Of a stretch of DNA of 11,654 bases, positions 7,374-11,654 are shown piece after piece. The DNA is from an uncultured Lachnospiraceae bacterium (GTDB lineage: Bacteria; Bacillota; Clostridia; Lachnospirales; Lachnospiraceae): positions 1 through 11,654 of the forward strand of contig CAMODS010000029.1 of the NCBI GenBank assembly GCA_946611525.1, given 5' to 3'. The notes beneath the pieces are model-generated. The model ran no database searches. It had not been told where the DNA came from and saw only the letters and a program-made list of their open reading frames with translations. Every line of letters begins with the position of its first letter. The first letter of the stretch is position 1. A program made the translations under genes and the position numbers.

Positions 7374-8492
7374 TTAAACCCCGAATCTGTTGTTTCTTTC
7401 AGAGATAACCTTGATCTCGCCTTCCCCTATATAGTTGGTGTCGGCAAGCAGTGTCTCGTTGCTCTCCACTATGCAATTCTCCACCCTTACATTGTCGCCG
7501 ATATAGGCTCCGTTTAGAATGATGGAGTTTTTGATCACACTGTTGTTGCCCACAAATACCTTTTTAAAGAGCACCGAATTCTCAATGGAAGAATTGATGA
7601 TGCATCCCGAGCCTATCAGTGAATTTTTCACGTCACTGCCAACATTGTACTTTGCCGGAGGCAGGTCATAAGCCTTGGAGTAGATCCTGGGCTCGTCCTT
7701 GAAAAAGAACTTTCTGACCTCGGGCTTTAAAAAGTCCATGTTGGTCTGGTAGTATGCCTCAACCGTGGAGATATTGCTCCAGTAGGTCTCAAGCATGTAT
7801 CCGTAGATCTTTTTCATACCCTTGTAGCGGATCAGTATATCGGTGACAAAATTGTATCTGCCCTCATCATTACACTGTTCCAAAAGCTCGATAAGCTTCC
7901 GGCGACGAATGATGTACACGCCTGTGGATACCAGATTGGAGTGGGCCATCATGGGCTTTTCCTCAAACTCGGTGATCACGCCCTCGCCGTCCATCTTTAC
8001 CGTACCGAATCTGGACAGATCGTCTCCCTCCGGTGCGCGGGCGCAGACTACGGTTATATCAGCCTGCTTTTGGATGTGGTATTCCAAGACGGGATTGAAG
8101 TCCATCTTGCAGACGATGTCTCCGCTGGCGATGACCACATAGGGCTCATGGCGTTTTTTCAAAAAGTCGATGTTTTGCCACATGGAATCTGCGGTGCCAC
8201 GATACCACCAGCTGTTGTCAGCGGTGACTGTGGGAGTGAATAAAAACAGTCCTCCCTGCTTACGTCCGAAATTCCACCACTTTGACGAATTGAGGTGCTC
8301 GTTCAGTGACCTGGCATTGTACTGGGAAAGTACCGCCACCGTCTGTATACGCGAATTCGTCATGTTTGAAAGAGTAAAGTCTATGCTGCGATAGCTGCAG
8401 CCCACCGGCATGGCCGAAATGGCACGCTTATCAGAAAGCTTGCGCATACGGCTGCTGTTGCCGCCGGCTAAAATGATCCCTAATGCCTTCAT
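7374..8492 (-). CDS. glgD: GlgD, regulatory-type subunit of ADP-glucose pyrophosphorylase
   Basis: GlgD pairs with GlgC to make ADP-glucose from glucose-1-phosphate and ATP, the committed step of bacterial glycogen synthesis. The 372-residue protein has the nucleotidyltransferase fold at the N-terminus (LAGGNSSRMRKLSD at 8-21, SGDIVCKMDF around Asp125, FEEKP) and a C-terminal left-handed beta-helix rich in hexapeptide-like turns (about 285-360). Compared with GlgC, the 'AKPAV' lysine region reads 'AISAM', and 'GYWKDVGT' reads 'TYWSNIST'. This fits the reported role of Firmicutes GlgD as a poorly active subunit that modulates or boosts GlgC; the role here is inferred. The start overlaps the glgC stop by 4 bp (ATGA), which suggests translational coupling and balanced subunit amounts. 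No terminator is evident after it before the spoVG promoter. Confidence 0.96.
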   Translation of the reverse strand: MKALGIILAGGNSSRMRKLSDKRAISAMPVGCSYRSIDFTLSNMTNSRIQTVAVLSQYNARSLNEHLNSSKWWNFGRKQGGLFLFTPTVTADNSWWYRGTADSMWQNIDFLKKRHEPYVVIASGDIVCKMDFNPVLEYHIQKQADITVVCARAPEGDDLSRFGTVKMDGEGVITEFEEKPMMAHSNLVSTGVYIIRRRKLIELLEQCNDEGRYNFVTDILIRYKGMKKIYGYMLETYWSNISTVEAYYQTNMDFLKPEVRKFFFKDEPRIYSKAYDLPPAKYNVGSDVKNSLIGSGCIINSSIENSVLFKKVFVGNNSVIKNSIILNGAYIGDNVRVENCIVESNETLLADTNYIGEGEIKVISERNNRFGV

Positions 8493-9763
8493 AACTGCTC
8501 ACCTGCCTTTATGATGTATCCGCCGCTCTCAAGCTCACCCATAGGATAATCGTCATCCTCAGTGATACCGCGGATAGCTGTGTTCTTGCCGATGGTAACT
8601 CCTGACGGAACCACAGTGTCGGAGCCTATAACTGCCAAGCCGAAGCCGTAGATGCCGGGGTTGAGCTTGCTCTCTGCCTCCTCACCTACACCGATCTTGA
8701 CATCATCACCGATAACCGTGTTCTCAGCTATGATGGACTTTTCAATGGTGACATTTTTACCTATCACCGTACCTGACATGATGATGGAATCCCTGACTAC
8801 TGATCCCTCACCTATCTCCACGCCGGCGCCAAGCACAGATCCTGTAACCTCACCGGCGATCACATCTCCGGCACCGATAATGGCCTTGGAGATCCTGGCC
8901 TTGGGTCCGATAAACTGGGGCTCGATGATGGTCTGGCTGGTATAGATCTTCCAAAACTCCTCGTAGAGGTTGAACTCCGGTATCAGATCGATAAGCTCCA
9001 TATTGGCCTCCCAATAAGAGCCCAAAGTTCCTACGTCTTTCCAGTAGCCCGAAAACTCATATGCAAATATCCTCTGCCCCTTTTCGTGACAGTAGGGAAT
9101 GACATGCTTTCCGAAATCGCAGTTGCTCTGATCCTTGAGTGCGATAAGCGCGTCGCGAAGCACCGGCCATGAGAAGATGTATATACCCATGGATGCCAGG
9201 TTGCTGCGGGGATTCTCCGGCTTTTCCTCGAACTCGGTGATCTGTTTGTTCTCGTCTGTCAAAACCACACCAAAACGGCTGGCCTCCTCAAGGGGAACAG
9301 GTATGGCGGCTATGGTCACATCAGCATTGTTGGCCTTGTGGAAATCCAGCATAGCCTCATAGTCCATCTTGTAAATGTGATCACCGGAGAGAATAAGGAC
9401 ATACTCCGGATTGTAAGACTCCATGTAACGGAGATTCTGGTATATGGCATTGGCCGTACCTGAATACCACTCACTGTTGTCGCTCCGCTCATAGGGCGGC
9501 AGCACGGATACACCACCGTTGGTGCGGTCCAGATCCCAGGGAATACCTATACCTATGTGGGAGTTCAGCTGTAACGGCTGATACTGTGTCAACACACCCA
9601 CTGTGTCAATGCCCGAATTAATGCAGTTACTCAAGGGAAAATCGATGATACGGTACTTCCCCCCAAAAGCAACCGCGGGCTTAGCCACGTCAGATGTGAG
9701 GACTCCCAGACGGCTTCCCTGACCACCTGCCAGAAGCATTGCGATCATTTCCTTGCTCATCAT
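8489..9763 (-). CDS. glgC: GlgC, catalytic glucose-1-phosphate adenylyltransferase
   Basis: GlgC makes ADP-glucose and pyrophosphate from ATP and glucose-1-phosphate, supplying glycogen synthase. From ATG 9763 the protein has 424 residues. The nucleotide-binding signature LAGGQGSRLGVLT (11-23) and AKPAV (Lys28) are intact. SGDHIYKMDY carries metal-binding Asp128, FEEKP carries the glucose-1-phosphate-binding Lys181, and GYWKDVGT is present. A left-handed beta-helix fills about 285-400. A GTG at 9772 is in frame, but it lies within the ribosome site GAGGTGA (9769-9775), which sits 5 bp before ATG 9763; a second ATG at 9760 is also possible. The gene is driven by its own promoter with a roughly 90-base structured leader and is followed by overlapping glgD. 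Glycogen synthase and branching enzyme genes are not in this window. Confidence 0.97.
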   Translation of the reverse strand: MMSKEMIAMLLAGGQGSRLGVLTSDVAKPAVAFGGKYRIIDFPLSNCINSGIDTVGVLTQYQPLQLNSHIGIGIPWDLDRTNGGVSVLPPYERSDNSEWYSGTANAIYQNLRYMESYNPEYVLILSGDHIYKMDYEAMLDFHKANNADVTIAAIPVPLEEASRFGVVLTDENKQITEFEEKPENPRSNLASMGIYIFSWPVLRDALIALKDQSNCDFGKHVIPYCHEKGQRIFAYEFSGYWKDVGTLGSYWEANMELIDLIPEFNLYEEFWKIYTSQTIIEPQFIGPKARISKAIIGAGDVIAGEVTGSVLGAGVEIGEGSVVRDSIIMSGTVIGKNVTIEKSIIAENTVIGDDVKIGVGEEAESKLNPGIYGFGLAVIGSDTVVPSGVTIGKNTAIRGITEDDDYPMGELESGGYIIKAGEQL

Positions 9764-9768
9764 AGTCT

Positions 9769-9775
9769 TCACCTC
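9769..9775 (-). promoter_or_regulatory. Ribosome binding site deciding the glgC start
   Basis: GAGGTGA on the minus strand ends 5 bp before ATG 9763. It overlaps the in-frame GTG at 9772, which argues against that GTG as the start. Confidence 0.75.
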
Positions 9776-9790
9776 GCAAAATGTAAGTCC

Positions 9791-9816
9791 CGGGGATAAT
9801 AAAACCCCTATCCCCG
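9791..9816 (-). promoter_or_regulatory. glgC leader hairpin 2
   Basis: The arms 9791-9798 and 9809-9816 (CGGGGATA / TATCCCCG on either strand) form an 8-bp perfect stem with a 10-base loop. The loop contains a second GGGG on the transcript side, so the CCCC could pair with either G-run. The stem ends about 15 bases before the glgC ribosome site. No T-run follows, so it is not a classical attenuator. Any regulatory role is inferred from position. Confidence 0.5.
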
Positions 9817-9824
9817 CAGGTTAA

Positions 9825-9840
9825 TTGCGCCTTCGCGCAA
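9825..9840 (-). promoter_or_regulatory. glgC leader hairpin 1
   Basis: The arms 9825-9830 and 9835-9840 (TTGCGC / GCGCAA) form a 6-bp perfect stem with a 4-base loop in the 5' part of the predicted glgC leader. The upstream arm overlaps one copy of the promoter-flanking direct repeat. Confidence 0.5.
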
Positions 9841-9898
9841 CAGAGTTTACTTACTAATGAGTATAACAAAAGGAGAAACTAACTGCAACAAGTTTACT
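9837..9898. repeat. Direct repeat flanking the glgC promoter
   Basis: Copy A at 9885-9898 (gcaacaagtttact on the + strand) and copy B at 9837-9851 (gcaacagagtttact) are identical apart from one extra base. They start 48 bp apart. Copy A overlaps the -35 hexamer, and copy B lies at the start of the transcribed leader. This placement is typical of paired regulator sites, though no regulator can be named. Confidence 0.55.
9860..9888 (-). promoter_or_regulatory. sigma-A promoter of glgC-glgD
   Basis: The -35 TTGCAG (9883-9888) and -10 TATACT (9860-9865) are 17 bp apart, and a TG at the extended -10 position (TGTTATACT) adds strength. The predicted transcription start is near 9853, giving a leader of about 90 bases with two hairpins before glgC. 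Confidence 0.8.
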
Positions 9899-9945
9899 AA
9901 AAATCTTTGGAATTACGGCGAATTTTTGGAAACTTTGCACATAAT

Positions 9946-9973
9946 TTGTGGCTGTGCAGAAGCACAGCCACAA
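9946..9973 (-). terminator. 12-bp perfect hairpin after prs, probable terminator or 3'-end structure
   Basis: The arms 9946-9957 and 9962-9973 (TTGTGGCTGTGC / GCACAGCCACAA) pair without mismatch around a 4-base loop, about 30 bp after the prs stop codon. The following T-tract is weak (AATTATG), so termination may be inefficient or the stem may protect the 3' end. The next gene has its own promoter, which supports a transcript boundary here. Confidence 0.6.
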
Positions 9974-10003
9974 TATATAGGTAAATAGAATTTGGAAGAT
10001 GAC

Positions 10004-11185
10004 TTATTTATCCCTGTTTTTGTATCTGGTGATAAGAGACTCGATACGCTCGTAAGGATCCAAAAGTGCGGCAATGGAGCAGTCATGATTTAAAGTATCA
10101 ATGATGTAAGCTATGTATTTGCTCATATCGCAGCTGATGACGTAATCTCTGGATAAAACCTCATCAGGCTGATAAGTCAGATTTGTGGTAACCACCCTGT
10201 AGATAAGCCCTTTTTCAAAAGCCTCGTCAAACTTTTTCATACCGTTGGTAAAGAGGCCGAAGGTGGACACGCAGAAGATGCGGTTGGCATTGCGCTTTTT
10301 AAGCTCGCTGGCCACGTCTATCATGCTCTCACCGGATGAGATCATATCGTCTACAATGATCACATCCTTGCCGTCCACTGAGGAGCCCAAAAACTCATGA
10401 GCAACTATTGGATTGCGGCCGTCCACTATTTTTGAATAGTCGCGCCTCTTGTAAAACATACCCATATCCACTCCCAGCACGGAAGCCATGTATACCGCCC
10501 TGTTGGTGCCTCCCTCATCCGGAGATATGATCATGAGATGGTCATTGTCTATCTGTATGTCATCCACGTGATTTAAGATGCCCTTGATAAACTGGTATGC
10601 AGGCTGAACTGTCTCAAATCCGTGAAGGGGGATGGCATTTTGTACCCTGGGATCGTGGGCGTCAAAGGTGATGATATTGTCCACTCCCATAGCCACCAGC
10701 TCCTGAAGGGCCATGGCACAGTCCAAAGACTCACGTGCGCTTCTCCTGTGCTGCCTGCTCTCATACAAAAACGGCATGATCACGGTAATACGGTGAGCCT
10801 TGCCCTCGATGGCGGCAATGACACGCTTCAGATCGCAAAAGTGATCATCCGGAGACATGTGGTTAACATTGCCGCAGACCTTGTAGGTCATGCTGTAGTT
10901 GGTGACATCCACCATGATATATACGTCCAGTCCCCTGACCGACTGCTTAATGAGACCCTTGGCCTCGCCGGTTCCAAACCTGGGGGTGTCGCACTCCACG
11001 ATAAAGGATGAACTGCGGTATCTGGCGGGCACTACATGAAAATGCTCGTCATAATTTCTCTCGTCCCTCCATCTCACCAGGTACTCATCTACCTCCTGTC
11101 CGATCTTTTCGATGCTCCGAAGGGGGATGATGCCCAGGGGGGCTACAGGTTTTCTGGTTGCCAGTGTTTCATCATTGCGTGGCAT
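10004..11185 (-). CDS. prs: Divergent long-form ribose-phosphate pyrophosphokinase (PRPP synthetase)
   Basis: The enzyme makes PRPP from ribose-5-phosphate and ATP for purine, pyrimidine, histidine, tryptophan and NAD synthesis. The 393-residue protein is about 75 longer than the Bacillus type, with additional N-terminal sequence (LATRKPVAPLG) and an insertion before residue 70. Recognisable blocks are RFGTGE (the 'RFSDGE' equivalent) followed by SVRGLDVYIMVD; a flexible-loop equivalent RRSARESLD; DAHDPRVQ, with His177 where the family has DLHxxQIQ; and the PRPP loop VIIVDDMISSGES (about 275-287, Asp279-Asp280), which differs from the usual DDMIDTGGT. ATG 11185 has AGGAG 5-6 bp upstream. It follows the helicase-loader gene by 30 bp with no visible promoter between, so the two are probably co-transcribed. 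Another phosphoribosyltransferase-fold enzyme is possible but less likely, given the two-domain match. Confidence 0.88.
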   Translation of the reverse strand: MPRNDETLATRKPVAPLGIIPLRSIEKIGQEVDEYLVRWRDERNYDEHFHVVPARYRSSSFIVECDTPRFGTGEAKGLIKQSVRGLDVYIMVDVTNYSMTYKVCGNVNHMSPDDHFCDLKRVIAAIEGKAHRITVIMPFLYESRQHRRSARESLDCAMALQELVAMGVDNIITFDAHDPRVQNAIPLHGFETVQPAYQFIKGILNHVDDIQIDNDHLMIISPDEGGTNRAVYMASVLGVDMGMFYKRRDYSKIVDGRNPIVAHEFLGSSVDGKDVIIVDDMISSGESMIDVASELKKRNANRIFCVSTFGLFTNGMKKFDEAFEKGLIYRVVTTNLTYQPDEVLSRDYVISCDMSKYIAYIIDTLNHDCSIAALLDPYERIESLITRYKNRDK

Positions 11186-11190
11186 AATAA

Positions 11191-11196
11191 ACTCCT
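11191..11196 (-). promoter_or_regulatory. Ribosome binding site of prs
   Basis: AGGAGT on the minus strand, 5 bp before ATG 11185, lies in the 30-bp gap after the ATPase gene and confirms the prs start. Confidence 0.75.
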
Positions 11197-11215
11197 AACT
11201 GTGCTTGCCATTGTG

Positions 11216-11654
11216 TTATCCGGATATCTTTTTTTTCATGCGGATATCCTCTCCAAAGAGATGGATGATATCATAGCGCTCCACCAGACGCGAAAATACG
11301 CGCTCCGTATAGGTCTCCTTTATCTGTCCCAGTGACAGATTGGTGGAGATGATAGTGGAACGCCTCCTAAGAAGTCTCTCATTTATACACTGGAAGAATG
11401 ACGGCTGGGTAAAGGAATTGGTAAACTCCGTCCCCAGATCATCTATTATCAAAAGGTCACAGGAAAAGAGATCGTCATACTCCCTCCTGGCCTCCGGTGT
11501 CTTTTCAAAGGTACGCCTGGAGAAAATCTCCGTAATCGTGTATGCGGTGACATATACCACTGATCTGGCCTGTGCCAGATACTCCCGGGCGATGCAGTGA
11601 GATAAAAACGTCTTGCCGGAACCCGGATCACCATAGATTAAAATATTGGATCCC
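11216..11654 (-). CDS. DnaI/DnaC-like helicase-loader AAA+ ATPase (5' end cut off)
   Basis: Only the C-terminal 145 residues lie in the window; the frame is open through the right edge, so the start is missing. This family loads the replicative helicase DnaB/DnaC onto DNA at origins or stalled forks. The fragment carries Walker A GDPGSGKT (fragment residues 8-15, Lys14), Walker B LLIIDDLG (67-74), sensor 1 STN (103-105) and the box VII arginine motif ERVFSRL (117-123, Arg122), all in the usual order. An IstB-type transposition helper has the same core. However, the housekeeping setting, the absence of a transposase and the ITEIFSRR-type sequence after Walker A favour a chromosomal helicase loader. 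TAA at 11216 is followed 30 bp later by prs, which suggests one transcript. Confidence 0.88.
   Translation of the reverse strand, partial: GSNILIYGDPGSGKTFLSHCIAREYLAQARSVVYVTAYTITEIFSRRTFEKTPEARREYDDLFSCDLLIIDDLGTEFTNSFTQPSFFQCINERLLRRRSTIISTNLSLGQIKETYTERVFSRLVERYDIIHLFGEDIRMKKKISG

Noticed and set aside
7357..7380. T-rich stretch after glgD as an intrinsic terminator
   Set aside because: There is no GC-rich stem before the T-run, only weak A/T pairing. It is better viewed as AT-rich DNA upstream of the spoVG promoter.
10622..11011. 129-codon + strand open frame opposite prs
   Set aside because: A shadow of the conserved prs coding sequence with no family resemblance.
11216..11654. IstB-type transposon helper ATPase, hence a mobile element at the right edge
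   Set aside because: No transposase, inverted repeats or target duplication are visible, and the gene leads directly into prs in a housekeeping setting. The missing N-terminus leaves a little doubt.

Overview
This window is about 50% GC by eye. Every supported gene lies on the minus strand, so transcription runs from right to left. The gene families point to a Gram-positive Clostridia genome, most likely Lachnospiraceae. The clues are spoVG, a paired glgC/glgD ADP-glucose pyrophosphorylase, a PrsA/SurA-type lipoprotein, a DnaI/DnaC-like helicase loader and a long (393-residue) PRPP synthetase. The lineage is inferred from gene content and was not confirmed by any search. The region is core chromosome: I see no phage, insertion sequence, CRISPR array, tRNA or rRNA.

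Layout in the direction of transcription. (1) 11654-11216 is the 3' part of a helicase-loader ATPase, followed 30 bp later by prs (11185-10004). A 12-bp perfect hairpin lies after prs. (2) 10003-9764 is a 240-bp regulatory gap. It holds a strong sigma-A-type promoter (TTGCAG, 17 bp, TATACT), a near-identical 14/15-bp direct repeat flanking that promoter, and two leader hairpins. (3) glgC (9763-8489) and glgD (8492-7374) overlap by 4 bp and should form the two-subunit enzyme that makes ADP-glucose for glycogen. (4) spoVG (7296-7027) has its own near-consensus promoter and ends at a strong intrinsic terminator. (5) pth (6922-6356) and mfd (6354-2830) are 1 bp apart; pth starts only 27 bp after the terminator T-run and has no obvious promoter of its own. 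(6) A promoter overlapping the mfd stop drives a PrsA-like lipoprotein (2754-1615), followed 21 bp later by half of a heterodimeric ABC exporter (1593 to beyond the left edge).

The neighbourhood resembles a rearranged form of the Bacillus spoVG-glmU-prs-ctc-pth-mfd cluster. Here glgC/glgD, which like GlmU combine a nucleotidyltransferase with a left-handed beta-helix, sit beside spoVG.

I found no clearly new biological system. The points most worth a second look are the repeat-flanked glgC promoter and its structured leader, the divergent PRPP synthetase, the PrsA-like protein lacking the usual parvulin histidines, and the unclear source of pth-mfd transcription. Coding sequences look intact, with no frameshifts seen.
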